Below, piece by piece: positions 1-9,857 of a DNA stretch of 64,000 nt (position 1 is its first letter; each line of letters begins with the position of its first letter). A model generated the notes under the pieces. The model saw only the letters and a program-made list of their open reading frames with translations, ran no database searches and was not told the DNA's origin. The position numbers and the translations under genes are program-made. The DNA comes from an uncultured Oscillospiraceae bacterium (GTDB lineage: Bacteria; Bacillota; Clostridia; Oscillospirales; Ruminococcaceae): NCBI GenBank assembly GCA_902490585.1, contig CABUEI010000001.1, positions 1-64,000 of the forward strand, read 5' to 3'.

Positions 1-1335
1 CTTCTGCTTGTCAAGTTCCGCCTGTGAGCTGTCAAGCAGTTTTATTCCTGCATCATAGACTTCTTTTGTGATACTTCCGTTCTTGTATGAACTCTCGAGC
101 GTTTCACGGCTCGTATTTATCAGTGCCTGCTGACTTGTTATCTTAGAACTTGCATCGTCAAGCTGCGTCTTGCTTGCTTTAAGCTGTGCGTCCGCATTTT
201 CAAGCTGTATTTTCGCCGTCACAAGCTGAATATAGCTGTCGTCAAGCGTTTTCTTGCCGCTTTCAAGCTGTGCCTTTGTTTCATCAAGCTTTTTCTTGGT
301 GTTATCCAGCACCGTCTTTGTTGCCGTCAGAGTAGCCCCGTTTGTATCAAGCTCTTTCTTAGCCTCGTCAAGCTGTGTCTTTGACTCTTCAAGCGTTTTC
401 TTACCCTCTTCAAGCTTGGGTTTTGCTTCATCGAGCTGCGTTTTGGCGTCTGCCAGTTTCTTTTCGTTTTCCTCTATTTCGGCATACGCTTCACTTTTCT
501 TCTTATCAAGCTCTTTCTGTCCGTCGTCAAGTTCTTTCTTAGCGTCGCCCGCTATCTCGTCAAAACGTTCCTCTTCTCTTACGTCTGCGATCTTCTGTAT
601 CTGCTTTCCGAGATCGTCACGGGCATTTTCATATTCATCGCTGTAGCATTTATATTCTTTAAGCTTATCTGAGGTAATGACCACCTGTGTATAAACCTCA
701 GTCTTGAAACAGCTCTGCGGAATATAGCAAAGCATATAAACCGAACCGCTGCCTATAGTCGTGTTTCCACGCTCAACATCGGATATATACATAGGCGACT
801 CGAATTTTCCGACAATCGTAAACTCCTTTACCGAAAGCGTACCGTCTATATCCGTGTCCTCGTCACCGCACAGTGTCAGCTTGTCCCCGACTTTATACTG
901 CGTAAGCATCTTACTGCTGTCTATCACACATTCGTTTTCTTTTTCGGGCAGTCTGCCGTCAATTATCTGTAAAGAGCTGTAAGGGTTGTTCTCGCCCGTA
1001 TTATCAAGCGAATACACCCTCGCAACCTTCTTTTCACCTGCGTCCGTGTTGACATAAGCGTCCGTGAAATATCCGGGATAGATATCAACATCGGACAGCC
1101 CGTCCTTCAGTGCCTTTATATCGTTATCGTCAAAACCGTATGTAGATACCAGTCTGTAGTCAAGCAGTGAGGTTCTGTCATAATAATAATCAGACGATAC
1201 CTTCATTGCAGGCGCACTCTGCAACAACCCTGCAAAAAATCCCGTGCCGATAGCAATAATTCCGAATATCGAAAGAAAACGGCTTTTGGTTTTCTTCATC
1301 TCGGCAAATGCGTTTTTCAGCATTGCATTCTTCAT
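1..1335 (-). CDS. FtsX/MacB-type ABC transporter permease, partial (C-terminus beyond window)
   Basis: Membrane subunit of an ABC exporter or MacB-like system, encoded just downstream of its ATPase (15-nt gap) in the same transcript. The start is the ATG at 1335, behind a GGGAGAG ribosome site. The N-terminus (MKNAMLKNAFAEMKKTKSRF) runs into one membrane segment at about residues 19-36 and then a large extracytoplasmic region. The part coded by roughly 1-700 is built from K-L-D-[DE]-A-like heptads (repeated 'caagct' codons on the plus strand), predicting a long coiled coil between TM1 and the missing TM2-4. The frame stays open to base 1, so the gene is truncated by the window. Family assignment comes from architecture and the adjacent ATPase; the substrate is unknown. 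Coiled-coil insertions of this kind occur in large Firmicute FtsX-like permeases. Confidence 0.85.
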   Translation of the reverse strand, partial: MKNAMLKNAFAEMKKTKSRFLSIFGIIAIGTGFFAGLLQSAPAMKVSSDYYYDRTSLLDYRLVSTYGFDDNDIKALKDGLSDVDIYPGYFTDAYVNTDAGEKKVARVYSLDNTGENNPYSSLQIIDGRLPEKENECVIDSSKMLTQYKVGDKLTLCGDEDTDIDGTLSVKEFTIVGKFESPMYISDVERGNTTIGSGSVYMLCYIPQSCFKTEVYTQVVITSDKLKEYKCYSDEYENARDDLGKQIQKIADVREEERFDEIAGDAKKELDDGQKELDKKKSEAYAEIEENEKKLADAKTQLDEAKPKLEEGKKTLEESKTQLDEAKKELDTNGATLTATKTVLDNTKKKLDETKAQLESGKKTLDDSYIQLVTAKIQLENADAQLKASKTQLDDASSKITSQQALINTSRETLESSYKNGSITKEVYDAGIKLLDSSQAELDKQK

Positions 1336-1350
1336 ATCCGTTCTCTCCCG

Positions 1351-2052
1351 TTACCACTCAATTTCTTCAACCGGTGTGGGATGTTCGTTTACAACTATCT
1401 CGCTCACCTTACTGCTCTTCATGTGTATGACCCTGTCAGCCATAGGGCATATCGCCGTATTGTGCGTTACAAGTATAACCGTCATATTGTCACTGCGGCA
1501 GGTGTCCTGAAGTAATTTCAGTATCATCTTGCCGGTGTTGTAATCAAGCGCACCCGTAGGTTCGTCGCACAGCAACAGCTTGGGCTTTTTCGCAAGCGCT
1601 CTCGCTATAGCCACTCTCTGCTGTTCACCGCCCGAAAGCTGTGCCGGGAAGTTGTTTATTCTGTCGGTAAGTCCGACCTTTTCCAGTATCTCTACAGCAG
1701 GGATATAGTCCTCCACCGTCTGAGTAGACAGCTCAATATTCTCCTTTGCCGTAAGGTTCGGGATGAGATTATAGAACTGGAATATAAAACCTATATCGTA
1801 TCTTCTGTAGTCGATAAGCTCTTTTCTGCTGTAACCGCTTATCTTACTGCCGTCCACATAGAAACTGCCCGATGTAGCGGTATCCATACCGCCGAGTATA
1901 TTAAGCACCGTAGTCTTGCCCGAACCGCTCGGTCCTACGATTATTGCAAATTCGCCCTTTTCAATGTCAAAGCTGACCTTATCGTTTGCGTTGATTATTA
2001 TATCGCCCATACGGTACTGCTTTGTAATATCGCTCAGCGTAACAAAACTCAT
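1351..2052 (-). CDS. ABC transporter ATP-binding protein (LolD/MacB type)
   Basis: Cytoplasmic ATPase that drives the FtsX-type permease encoded next to it. All nucleotide-binding motifs are intact: Walker [10 protein letters not shown] at about residues 40-48, signature [15 protein letters not shown] from residue 139, and Walker [13 protein letters not shown] near 160-171, followed by the VTHN H-loop. At 233 aa it has the normal length for the LolD/MacB/YknY group, whose members extrude peptides or move lipoproteins rather than import nutrients. It is the first gene of the pair; a TTGAAT-17-TATAAT promoter lies at 2114-2142. The cargo cannot be told from sequence. Confidence 0.95.
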   Translation of the reverse strand: MSFVTLSDITKQYRMGDIIINANDKVSFDIEKGEFAIIVGPSGSGKTTVLNILGGMDTATSGSFYVDGSKISGYSRKELIDYRRYDIGFIFQFYNLIPNLTAKENIELSTQTVEDYIPAVEILEKVGLTDRINNFPAQLSGGEQQRVAIARALAKKPKLLLCDEPTGALDYNTGKMILKLLQDTCRSDNMTVILVTHNTAICPMADRVIHMKSSKVSEIVVNEHPTPVEEIEW

Positions 2053-2113
2053 TATAATTCCTTACTGCCCTTTCATTGCCGCTCGTAATTTTCAAAAATC
2101 GTTATTCTATTAA

Positions 2114-2142
2114 ATTATACCATTTTCTACGGTACAATTCAA
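2114..2142 (-). promoter_or_regulatory. sigma-A-type promoter for the ABC transporter pair
   Basis: On the minus strand TTGAAT (2137-2142) and TATAAT (2114-2119) are 17 bp apart, about 60 bp upstream of the ATPase start. Confidence 0.7.
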
Positions 2143-2236
2143 CATTTATTTATAGTGTATTCCGACAATTTTAACCCCGTTTTAATTCAAAGCCCAAACA
2201 GGAAAAAATCAGAAATAAAAATTATTCTCATTTTAC

Positions 2237-2265
2237 TTGACAAACGCATTTGCTTATGCTACAAT
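2237..2265 (+). promoter_or_regulatory. sigma-A-type promoter of metK
   Basis: TTGACA (2237-2242), a 17-bp spacer and TACAAT (2260-2265). The expected start near 2272 puts the SAM riboswitch at the very 5' end of the transcript. Confidence 0.8.
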
Positions 2266-2281
2266 ATCAATCGGAAAAATC

Positions 2282-2430
2282 CCTTATCAAGAGCGGTTTA
2301 CATTTTCCGCATAAATGTGCGGATTAGGAGTCAGGCTCCGTAAACCCAGCAACCGTTTCGTAGGTTTATGTCTTACGAAAAATGGTGCTAATTCCTACGG
2401 CACGGCAAGGGCTGTGACCGAAAGATGAGG
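2282..2430 (+). promoter_or_regulatory. SAM-I (S-box) riboswitch
   Basis: Leader aptamer that binds S-adenosylmethionine and controls metK, which makes SAM. P1 is formed by CTTATCAAGAG (from 2283) and AAAGATGAG (to 2429). The conserved core is visible as AGGAGTCAGGCTCC, CCCAGCAACCG, and GGTGCTAATTCC at about 2383-2394. A terminator follows at 2446-2467. Family knowledge: SAM binding stabilises P1 and allows the terminator to form, switching metK off when SAM is plentiful. P3 is longer than the minimal consensus but the core is intact. Confidence 0.95.
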
Positions 2431-2445
2431 AGCAGGCAGTCAGCA

Positions 2446-2467
2446 AGCTCCGAAAGGGGCTTTTTTT
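2446..2467 (+). terminator. riboswitch-controlled intrinsic terminator
   Basis: AGCTCC/GGGGCT stem with a GAAA loop, followed by seven T's (2461-2467), directly after the SAM-I aptamer. This is the expression platform for metK. Confidence 0.85.
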
Positions 2468-2536
2468 CATGCAGTTTTACGCAGGGAAAATGCGTATGGA
2501 ATGTGGCATAAAGCCGCTATATGAAAGGAAAAATCA

Positions 2537-3718
2537 ATGGCAAAATACTTATTCACTTCCGAAAGTGTTACAGAAGGTCACCCCGACAAGATCTGCGACA
2601 GAATTTCAGACGGTGTACTCGACGCAATACTGGAGCAGGACAAGAACGCCCGTGTTGCTTGCGAAACCTGTGCTACAACAGGCATGGTTCTGATAATGGG
2701 CGAGATAACAACAACAGCAAATGTTGATATCCCCGCTATAGCAAGAGATGTTATAAAGGAAACAGGCTACGACAACAGCGACTACGGTTTTGACTACAAG
2801 ACCTGCGCTATTCTCACAACCCTTGACAAGCAGAGCCCCGATATCGCAATGGGCGTTGACAACGCTCTCGAGGGCAGAGATAAGAATGAATTTGACACAG
2901 GTGCCGGCGACCAGGGTATGATGTTCGGCTATGCGTGTGATGAAACCGAGGAGCTTATGCCCCTTACGATTTCCCTTGCTCACGCACTTTCAAAGAAGCT
3001 CACAGCAGTAAGAAAATCAGGCGAGATACCCTATCTTCTCCCCGACGGAAAGACGCAGGTAACGGTAGAATATAACGAGGACGGCACTCCCTCAAGAATT
3101 GACACTGTCGTTGTTTCCTCACAGCACAAGGCTGACGTTACGCAGGAACAGCTCAGAGCCGATATTATCGAAAAGGTTATAAAGACTACCATTCCCGCTT
3201 CACTGCTTGACGAAAACACTAAGATGCTGATAAATCCCACAGGACGCTTTGTAGTAGGCGGTCCTCAGGGCGACAGCGGTCTTACAGGCAGAAAGATAAT
3301 AGTAGATACATACGGCGGTGTCGGCAGACACGGCGGCGGCGCATTCTCAGGAAAAGATCCCACAAAGGTTGACCGTTCAGCCGCTTATGCCGCAAGACAC
3401 GTTGCAAAGAACATCGTAGCCGCAGGCATAGCAAAGCGTTGCGAAGTTGAACTTGCTTACGCTATCGGCGTTGCTCAGCCCATATCGATATTTGTCGATA
3501 CATTCGGCACAGGCATCAAACCCGACACAGAAATTTCAGCCGTAGTAAATAAGGTATTCGACCTTCGCCCCAGTGCAATAATCAGCACTCTGAATTTAAG
3601 AAACACAAAGTACAGACCACTCGCCGCTTACGGTCACATGGGACGTACAGACCTTGATGTTGCATGGGAAAAGACAGACAAGGTTGATGAGCTTAAAGCC
3701 GCACTAGATATAAAGTAA
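2537..3718 (+). CDS. metK: S-adenosylmethionine synthetase
   Basis: Condenses ATP and methionine to SAM in the cytoplasm, supplying all methyl transfers. The start ATG at 2537 has a GAAAGGA ribosome site 9 nt upstream. At 393 aa it is full length. Diagnostic motifs are present: GHPDKI with the catalytic His at residue 15, [12 protein letters not shown] in the central domain, and [19 protein letters not shown] in the ATP/phosphate site. The gene is monocistronic, bounded by the SAM-I riboswitch upstream and a terminator at 3735, so it should be feedback-controlled by its own product. Confidence 0.99.
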   Translation: MAKYLFTSESVTEGHPDKICDRISDGVLDAILEQDKNARVACETCATTGMVLIMGEITTTANVDIPAIARDVIKETGYDNSDYGFDYKTCAILTTLDKQSPDIAMGVDNALEGRDKNEFDTGAGDQGMMFGYACDETEELMPLTISLAHALSKKLTAVRKSGEIPYLLPDGKTQVTVEYNEDGTPSRIDTVVVSSQHKADVTQEQLRADIIEKVIKTTIPASLLDENTKMLINPTGRFVVGGPQGDSGLTGRKIIVDTYGGVGRHGGGAFSGKDPTKVDRSAAYAARHVAKNIVAAGIAKRCEVELAYAIGVAQPISIFVDTFGTGIKPDTEISAVVNKVFDLRPSAIISTLNLRNTKYRPLAAYGHMGRTDLDVAWEKTDKVDELKAALDIK

Positions 3719-3734
3719 TCAGCATAATAACATT

Positions 3735-3770
3735 AAAGCCGTTACGTAACACCGCAACGGCTTTATTTTC
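3735..3770 (+). terminator. intrinsic terminator of metK
   Basis: AAAGCCGTT and AACGGCTTT arms around a GC-containing loop, ending in TTATTTTC, 16 bp after the metK stop. Confidence 0.85.
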
Positions 3771-3833
3771 TGCCTAAATCCAACACATAACCCCACCGTC
3801 AGCCGCAAACTACCGTCAAACAGAACAGCGAAT

Positions 3834-3860
3834 TTGAAGCGGCTCACAGCCCCCCGCCGT
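3834..3860 (-). repeat. short hairpin repeat (copy 1), shared with 20608
   Basis: Contains TTGAAGCGGCTCACAGCC followed by CCGCCG; the same 18-bp core recurs at about 20608-20637. In both places it abuts the stop codon of a minus-strand gene. GCGGCT-CAC-AGCC can form a tight stem-loop. A third, shorter match (GCTCACAGCCGC) sits near 20484. Confidence 0.6.
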
Positions 3861-4801
3861 CAATCTGAAGCGGCACACTGCCGCATAAACTCACTCACTA
3901 TATACTTAGGTGCCCCCGGCGTAGAATACACCCACCTGTCAATATGCCCCTCCGTAATAAAATACGGCGTTTCAATCGGCACACACCCGTCATCACAGCA
4001 GTTGACGATAATCAGCTTGATTTTCATCTTTTCGGGGATTATCGCCTTGATGTAAACGCAGGCACAGTCTCCCACCTTTATTCCGCTTTTAAGCTCCGCA
4101 AGCCCTGCGAGGTTCGGCGCAAGCTCGATAAAAATCCCGTACTCCTCTATCGACCTTACAATGCCCGGCACGGTTTCCCCTACCGTAAAACGTTCCGCAT
4201 TCTGTTGCCACGTTCCGAGCAGTTCCTTGTGAGTAAGACAGATATGCCCCTCATCTCTGCCCTTCACCACCGCAAAAATATCATCGCCTACCGAAAATCT
4301 GTCCGCAGGATGAACTATTCTTGACACGGAAATAGCGTCAATCGGTATCATAGAAGCTATACCGCAGCCTATATCCACAAAACACCCGAACTGTTCAAGG
4401 TGCGTCACCCTAGCCCCGATAACATCACCCGGTTCAAGCTTTGATATGTATCTGCTCTCAGCTTCCTCCTGCGCCGCTTTTCTTGACAAAATTGCCACAG
4501 GCTCACTGCCCGTTTCATCTATCCCCGTTATCTTGAAGCAGACAGGCTTTCCCACTCTCGATATCAGTGCTATATCCCTTGTCACACCGCTGTCAATGCC
4601 GATTGCACCCTCACTGCGTGGAATAATCCCTTTCATACAGCCAAGGTCAACGTGCATATTGTGCTCCGTGTCACATACGGTACACGGTGCTTCAAGTATC
4701 GCACCCGTTACCGCCGATTGCATAAGCGTTTTTGCCGATTGCAGAGCCGCTGTGTTCTCCCTGTCCGCAAGCCTTCTTCCCTCAGGTAAAAATTCCGTCA
4801 T
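3860..4801 (-). CDS. S1 RNA-binding domain protein (three S1-like repeats)
   Basis: Putative RNA-binding protein related to the repeat region of ribosomal protein S1. The 313 residues hold about three S1/OB folds: residues 30-105 (degenerate), 125-200 (GDVIGARVTHLEQFGCFVDIG) and 205-275 (FTVGETVPGIVRSIEEYGIF). The last ~40 residues are Cys-containing and not recognised. The start ATG at 4801 has GAGGAAGG upstream. True S1 in Firmicutes has four or more repeats; this short form could act in translation initiation or mRNA stability, but that is inference. It has no operon partner: metK converges on it and the CotH gene diverges. Confidence 0.8.
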   Translation of the reverse strand: MTEFLPEGRRLADRENTAALQSAKTLMQSAVTGAILEAPCTVCDTEHNMHVDLGCMKGIIPRSEGAIGIDSGVTRDIALISRVGKPVCFKITGIDETGSEPVAILSRKAAQEEAESRYISKLEPGDVIGARVTHLEQFGCFVDIGCGIASMIPIDAISVSRIVHPADRFSVGDDIFAVVKGRDEGHICLTHKELLGTWQQNAERFTVGETVPGIVRSIEEYGIFIELAPNLAGLAELKSGIKVGDCACVYIKAIIPEKMKIKLIIVNCCDDGCVPIETPYFITEGHIDRWVYSTPGAPKYIVSEFMRQCAASD

Positions 4802-4930
4802 TTGAAATACCGATCCTTCCTCGTTTTGATTTCTTTTTTACAAATGTATGACGGTTTGCGCCCGTTTATGATTCCACTATCTTACATTTCAGTTTTCACA
4901 GAATATTTGATGAAATTCTTATAATTATCG

Positions 4931-4959
4931 TTGATTTTAACAACATTTTCTGTTACAAT
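4931..4959 (+). promoter_or_regulatory. sigma-A-type promoter of the CotH gene
   Basis: TTGATT (4931-4936), 17 bp, TACAAT (4954-4959), about 50 bp upstream of the start codon. Confidence 0.65.
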
Positions 4960-5012
4960 AGAATTTATACAGGCATTGACCAATATAATCCCGGATTCTG
5001 AACGGAGGAATC

Positions 5013-7412
5013 ATGTTTATTCACAGCGGAACATTAAAACGTGCAGGACTTCTTGCCGCAGTAGTTGCTGTCGGCACAGCCGCTGCCATAACCTATAACA
5101 CATTTTTGTCGTCCGACAGCGGTCTGCCGGAGGTATTATCCCCCTTACAGCCTATCACTAAGGACAACGACGGAGAGGTAAAGCAAAAAACTGATATTGC
5201 CTTTTCCCCTGAAGGAAGCTTTTTCAGCGAGGATATAAGCGTTGAGCTTACCGCAAAAGACAAGACGGCTACTATCTACTATACCACCAACGGCGAAACC
5301 CCCACAGAAAAATCAAACAAATACACAAAACCTATAACCGTGCACAGCTCGGGCGATGTAAACGCCAAAACTATAAAAGCAATCGCAGTAAGCGAAGACG
5401 GCACTTCCGAGGTGTTCACCAAGAGCTACGTTACCGGCGATGACGTATCGGAACGTTTCGAGGACGGAACTTATGTATTCGTACTTTCCGCAAACAATGA
5501 AGATCTTTACGACTATGAAAAAGGTATCGCCGTTGCAGGAAAGATCCGTGACGACTGGATAGCAAACGAGTATGACGGCACAAGGGATATAACCCCCAAT
5601 GACCCTGCTAACTGGAATCAGGTCGGTATGGCAGGCGAACGTCCGATGTATGTCGAAGTATTCTCCAGTAGCGGCGAACAGCTTATTTCACAGCAGGTCG
5701 GTGCAAGAGTTGCAGGTGCATACTCTGCGGCGGTAGACCAGAAATCATGGAAGCTTATCGCACGAACAACATACTCACCCGATAACGGAAAATTCAACTA
5801 TCCGTTCTTCACCGATGCCACCGATGAAAACGGCGCAATACTTACAAAGATAGACCGCATAGTTCTGCGTAACGGTGCAAATGACCGTGAATTTGCAGGT
5901 GTGCGTGACGAGCTTTCTATGTCACTTGCAAAGCAGTCGGGTTATCCGGACGCACAATCGACCGCCCCTGCGGCAGTATTCCTTAACGGCAAATATTACG
6001 GTTTCGCATGGCTTCACCAGAATTTCAGCCGTGCATATCTTGAAGAACGCTACGGCGGCACAAAAGACAACTATCAGGTAGTCGGAAAAGCCGAGGGTAA
6101 GATAGTTGATGAAAACGCCGAGGGTGCGGCAGACGATTATAACAAAGTCCTCGAGCTTGCTGAGAGTGGACTTACCGACGACAAGAAATTCGAGCAGTTC
6201 TGCTCCATGGTCGATATCGACAACTATATGCACTACCTCGCAATGCAATTATTCATCGACAACCGTGACTGGCCCGGCAATAACTACAAGGCATGGCGTT
6301 ACGTTGCGTCCGAGGGTGAAGAAGTCACAAGCGAATATCATGACGGAAAGTGGAGATATTTCTTCTATGACGCCGAGTTTGCATGGGGACTTTATTCGGA
6401 CGGATATTCCAACAAAACCCTCACGAAGATTTTGAACGGAACACATCCCGCAGGCGGCTCAGTTCTGATAACGGCGCTTATGGAACGTGCCGATATGCGT
6501 GAAAAGCTTGCCAACAACCTCTGTGACCTTATCGGCGGAGCATTCAGCTCAGAAAATATTCTCGCAACGCTTGAGCAGAAGCTTGCCGACAGTGATAAGG
6601 AACAGATGTACGCCCTGAACAAAGGCATAACATCGGAATGGGCAAACGAGGGCACATTTGAAAACAGCAGAAACGAGATAAGAGAATTTGCCGACAAGCG
6701 TGCAAACGTAATTCTCGGCGATATCTGCAATAATTTCGGTATTGACAAGGACGATACATATAAAGTAAAACTCACAGGTGCAAAGGGTCTTAAAGTCACA
6801 ATGAACATTCAGACCGTAAAGGATATAAACACCGTGTCCGCCGAGTACTTCACTCCCTATAAAGTAAAGCTTACCGCCGAGGATATGTCGGGCTACACCT
6901 TTACAAGCTGGGAGATAAACGGCAAGACCTATACCGACCGTGAAATAACGATCGACAGCTCAATGGCTAAAAAGGGCAAGATCACAATAAACGCACGCAG
7001 TGAAAAATCTTCATCAACAGGCGATTTACTGTATATAAGCGAAGTCTACACAGGCGGCGATGCCGACTGGATAGAGCTTTACAACCCCAACGACAACGAT
7101 GTATCAACAAGAGGTCTTTATCTCACCGATAAGGAAGATATGTTAAACCGCTACAAGATACCCACTGTCAACGTAAAGCCCCATTCAACACTAACGATAG
7201 TGTGCAAGAACAACAAGTCCGAAAATACGCTGATGAAAATGCAGACGAATTTCAGCCTTAAAACAGGTGAAACCTTGATACTAAGCAACGAAAGCGGAGA
7301 AATTCTCGGCAGGGTCGCAATAATCGACTGTGATGAGAATGAATCGCTTGTAAGGCAGCGTGACGGAAGCTACGCAAAAGGCACCCCCACCTTTGAAAAG
7401 AACAGTCAATAA
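5013..7412 (+). CDS. secreted CotH-kinase family protein with chitobiase-like and lamin-tail domains
   Basis: Exported protein of 799 aa. An N-terminal hydrophobic segment (about residues 11-30) acts as signal peptide or anchor. Residues ~65-145 match the beta-sandwich seen at the C-terminus of chitobiases (FSPEGSFFSEDISVEL, TIYYTTNGETPT). Residues ~160-590 are a CotH domain; DNRDWPGNN near 416 and FYDAEFAWG near 450 match its Mg-ATP/phosphotransfer core. A lamin-tail-like domain (ISEVYTGGDADWIELYNPND) starts near 674. In Bacillus CotH phosphorylates spore-coat proteins; in rumen and gut clostridia CotH modules occur on cell-surface and cellulosomal proteins. No dockerin or sortase motif is seen. 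GGAGG lies 8 nt before the ATG. The protein target is unknown. Confidence 0.9.
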   Translation: MFIHSGTLKRAGLLAAVVAVGTAAAITYNTFLSSDSGLPEVLSPLQPITKDNDGEVKQKTDIAFSPEGSFFSEDISVELTAKDKTATIYYTTNGETPTEKSNKYTKPITVHSSGDVNAKTIKAIAVSEDGTSEVFTKSYVTGDDVSERFEDGTYVFVLSANNEDLYDYEKGIAVAGKIRDDWIANEYDGTRDITPNDPANWNQVGMAGERPMYVEVFSSSGEQLISQQVGARVAGAYSAAVDQKSWKLIARTTYSPDNGKFNYPFFTDATDENGAILTKIDRIVLRNGANDREFAGVRDELSMSLAKQSGYPDAQSTAPAAVFLNGKYYGFAWLHQNFSRAYLEERYGGTKDNYQVVGKAEGKIVDENAEGAADDYNKVLELAESGLTDDKKFEQFCSMVDIDNYMHYLAMQLFIDNRDWPGNNYKAWRYVASEGEEVTSEYHDGKWRYFFYDAEFAWGLYSDGYSNKTLTKILNGTHPAGGSVLITALMERADMREKLANNLCDLIGGAFSSENILATLEQKLADSDKEQMYALNKGITSEWANEGTFENSRNEIREFADKRANVILGDICNNFGIDKDDTYKVKLTGAKGLKVTMNIQTVKDINTVSAEYFTPYKVKLTAEDMSGYTFTSWEINGKTYTDREITIDSSMAKKGKITINARSEKSSSTGDLLYISEVYTGGDADWIELYNPNDNDVSTRGLYLTDKEDMLNRYKIPTVNVKPHSTLTIVCKNNKSENTLMKMQTNFSLKTGETLILSNESGEILGRVAIIDCDENESLVRQRDGSYAKGTPTFEKNSQ

Positions 7413-7420
7413 AACATAAA

Positions 7421-7460
7421 AGCCGTGCATCAAGGTGATGCACGGCTGATTTTTTACTTT
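7421..7460 (+). terminator. intrinsic terminator of the CotH gene
   Basis: AGCCGTGCATC-AAGG-TGATGCACGGCT stem followed by GATTTTTTACTTTTTT. Confidence 0.9.
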
Positions 7461-7550
7461 TTTGCAACAGCCTTGCTAAATACTCCCTTCACCTTTGAAA
7501 GAATCAAATGCAGGCATAACAAAAAATAAGCACGGCTACACCCCGTGCGT

Positions 7551-7588
7551 AAAACAAAAAGGACCGTGAAAACCACGATCCTCTTTTT
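7551..7588 (-). terminator. intrinsic terminator of rpmE
   Basis: On the minus strand AGGATCGTG-GTTTT-CACGGTCCT with one G-T pair, then TTTTTGTTT, directly after the rpmE stop. Confidence 0.85.
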
Positions 7589-7594
7589 CTTAAA

Positions 7595-7798
7595 TTACTT
7601 GTCAAGATTGTACTTCTTCTTGAACTTGTCAACACGTCCGCCTGTGTCAACCAACTTCTGCTTTCCTGTAAAGAAAGGGTGGCACTTCGAGCAGATTTCA
7701 ACCTTTATATCCTGCTTGGTTGATCTTGTTTCGATAACCTCGCCGCAAGCACACTTGATAGTGGTGGGCTGGTAGTTAGGGTGGATACCTTCTTTCAT
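7595..7798 (-). CDS. rpmE: 50S ribosomal protein L31, zinc-binding type
   Basis: Small protein of the large ribosomal subunit (67 aa). Cysteines at residues 16, 18, 36 and 39 (CAC...CSKC) identify the zinc-containing type, which in other bacteria is replaced by a Cys-less paralogue when zinc is scarce; no such paralogue is in this window. The [10 protein letters not shown] signature is intact. The start has a perfect AGGAGGTGA ribosome site. Monocistronic, with promoter at 7885-7913 and terminator at 7551-7588. Confidence 0.98.
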   Translation of the reverse strand: MKEGIHPNYQPTTIKCACGEVIETRSTKQDIKVEICSKCHPFFTGKQKLVDTGGRVDKFKKKYNLDK

Positions 7799-7884
7799 GC
7801 TGTCACCTCCTGACCTTTAGAATTGATCTAAATTACAGCTTTCGCCATGATTTCAGAATACTGCGCTTTCACGCTTAGGTTACT

Positions 7885-7913
7885 ATTATAGCATATAGTA
7901 AACTGTTTTGCAA
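7885..7913 (-). promoter_or_regulatory. sigma-A-type promoter of rpmE
   Basis: Minus strand TTGCAA (7908-7913), 17 bp, TATAAT (7885-7890), about 85 bp upstream of rpmE. Confidence 0.7.
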
Positions 7914-7956
7914 GAGTTTTTTTAAATTTCCCAAAAAATTTATATCACCGACAGTT

Positions 7957-9675
7957 TCAGCCTACGATCTTTGTGAAATCTGCCGAGAGCTTAGCCTGCT
8001 TTTCAGCCGCATCTTCAACGCTTGAACCGACAGTTGTGTAGTAAAGCTTGATCTTGGGTTCTGTACCTGAAGGTCTGATTACTACGCTTGCGTTGTCCTC
8101 AAGGTAGAATGTGATAACGTTTGACTTAGGAAGTGTGAGTTCTTCTGTCTTGCCGCTTTCGTAATCTGTCTTTACGCTGAGCTTGTAGTCAGCCTTGCCG
8201 ATAACCTTAAGACCTGCAACAGAGTCAAGCTTTTCGTTTCTGAGAGTATCCATAATAGCGTTCATCTTCTTCATACCTGTTTCGCCCTCGAAAGTGAACG
8301 TATCAAGCTTGTTGCAGTAGAAGCCGTAGTCGCTGTACATCTTTGCTCTTGCCTGTACAAGAGAAATACCCTGTGAACGATAGAATGCTGCCATCTCGCA
8401 GATAAGCATAGATGCCACAACAGCGTCCTTATCTCTTACATAAGAACCTGCGAGGTAGCCGTAGCTCTCCTCAAAGCCGAAGATATATCTGTTTTCCTCA
8501 CCCTTAGCCTCTAAGAAGCCGATCTGCTCACCGATGAACTTGAATCCTGTGAGAACTTCTCTCAGCTCTACACCGTACTTAGCGGCGATAGCCTTTACGA
8601 GATCGGTTGTAACTATTGTCTTTACTGCAACGGGATTTGCAGGCATTGTACCTGCGGCAATACGCTCCTTGCAGATATATTCGAGTAACATTGCGCCTAC
8701 TTCGTTACCTGTGAACAGAACGTACTTGTCACCGTCGGGAACCGCAATACCTACACGGTCGCTGTCGGGGTCTGTAGCCAGCAGTAAGTCGGGCTTTTCT
8801 GTCTTGCACAGTTCAAGACCGAGCTGTAATGCTTCCTTGATCTCGGGGTTTGGATAGGGGCAGGTTGTGAAGTTGCCGTCGGGCATTTCCTGTTCCTTTA
8901 CAACTACAACGTTGTTTATGCCGATTTCCTTTAAGATACGGCGGACGGGCTTGTTGCCGGCACCGTTAAGAGGAGTATAAACAACCTTCAGTCCGCTCTT
9001 TGCGCAAAGCTCGGGGTGGATAGACTGCTTCTTTACGTTTGCGATATATTCGTCAATAACATCCTGACCGATGTACTTTATCTTGCCTTCGCTTACATAC
9101 TGCTCAAAGTCACCGCTCTTTACGTCTGCAAAGATATCAAGCTTCTCAATCTCGCCGAGGATCTTTTCAGCGGCTTCAAGAGTTACCTGACAGCCGTCGC
9201 TTCCGTAAACCTTATAGCCGTTGTACTTAGCGGGGTTGTGGCTTGCGGTAACAATGATACCTGCGTCACAGCCGAGTGCTCTTACTGCCCATGAAAGCAT
9301 GGGAGTAGGCATAAGCTCTGTGTAGATGTTTGCTGTAATGCCGTTTGCCGCAAAGATCGAAGCGGCGTGCTTTGCGAATACGTCAGACTTTATTCTGCTG
9401 TCGTATGCAACAGCAACCTTAAGATCGCTCTTGCCTGTGTTCTTGAGGTAGTTTGCAAGACCCTGAGTAGCCTTGCCTACGGTATAAACGTTCATTCTGT
9501 TTGTACCTGCGCCGATAACGCCTCTCAGACCGCCCGTGCCGAATTCAAGATCACGGTAGAAACGATCGTTTATTTCTTCGTCCTTGCCCTTTACGCTCTC
9601 AAGCTCTGTCTTTAAATCGGGATCCTTGACCGCTTTTTCAAGCCATTCGTTATAAAGCTCTGTAGTGTTTGCCAT
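7957..9675 (-). CDS. pgcA: phosphohexomutase (phosphoglucomutase/phosphomannomutase family)
   Basis: Alpha-D-phosphohexomutase interconverting glucose (or mannose) 1- and 6-phosphate, feeding glycogen, cell-wall and nucleotide-sugar synthesis. The 572 aa show the four signature loops: catalytic phosphoserine S145 in TASHNP, metal-binding DPDSDR, sugar-binding GFEESYGYLAG, and the phosphate loop RPSGTEPKIKLYY. Length fits the PgcA/PGM2-like branch found in Firmicutes. The ribosome site is AAAGGA, 9 nt before the ATG. It stands alone, divergent from the comM-like gene. Exact sugar preference is not resolvable here. Confidence 0.95.
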   Translation of the reverse strand: MANTTELYNEWLEKAVKDPDLKTELESVKGKDEEINDRFYRDLEFGTGGLRGVIGAGTNRMNVYTVGKATQGLANYLKNTGKSDLKVAVAYDSRIKSDVFAKHAASIFAANGITANIYTELMPTPMLSWAVRALGCDAGIIVTASHNPAKYNGYKVYGSDGCQVTLEAAEKILGEIEKLDIFADVKSGDFEQYVSEGKIKYIGQDVIDEYIANVKKQSIHPELCAKSGLKVVYTPLNGAGNKPVRRILKEIGINNVVVVKEQEMPDGNFTTCPYPNPEIKEALQLGLELCKTEKPDLLLATDPDSDRVGIAVPDGDKYVLFTGNEVGAMLLEYICKERIAAGTMPANPVAVKTIVTTDLVKAIAAKYGVELREVLTGFKFIGEQIGFLEAKGEENRYIFGFEESYGYLAGSYVRDKDAVVASMLICEMAAFYRSQGISLVQARAKMYSDYGFYCNKLDTFTFEGETGMKKMNAIMDTLRNEKLDSVAGLKVIGKADYKLSVKTDYESGKTEELTLPKSNVITFYLEDNASVVIRPSGTEPKIKLYYTTVGSSVEDAAEKQAKLSADFTKIVG

Positions 9676-9857
9676 AATAATCTGTCCTTTCTGTATAAAA
9701 CGGTAGCACAGTTTGCTGTATTTAAAAATTAGGTAAATATAGCTGTGTCTAACCTAAAATTCCATTCACCAAACAGTATAACATTTTTCCGCCGTAAATG
9801 CAAATAAAATCGTAAAAATATTATTAAATTTTTTGAAATCAAAAATTCCCGTTTTTG

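Noticed and set aside
254..646. Plus-strand open frame rich in Ser and Phe
   Set aside because: It is the antisense image of the permease coiled-coil region, which is coding on the minus strand.
2469..2693. Open frame starting in the metK leader
   Set aside because: Overlaps the 5' end of metK in another frame; the region is riboswitch and ribosome-binding leader.
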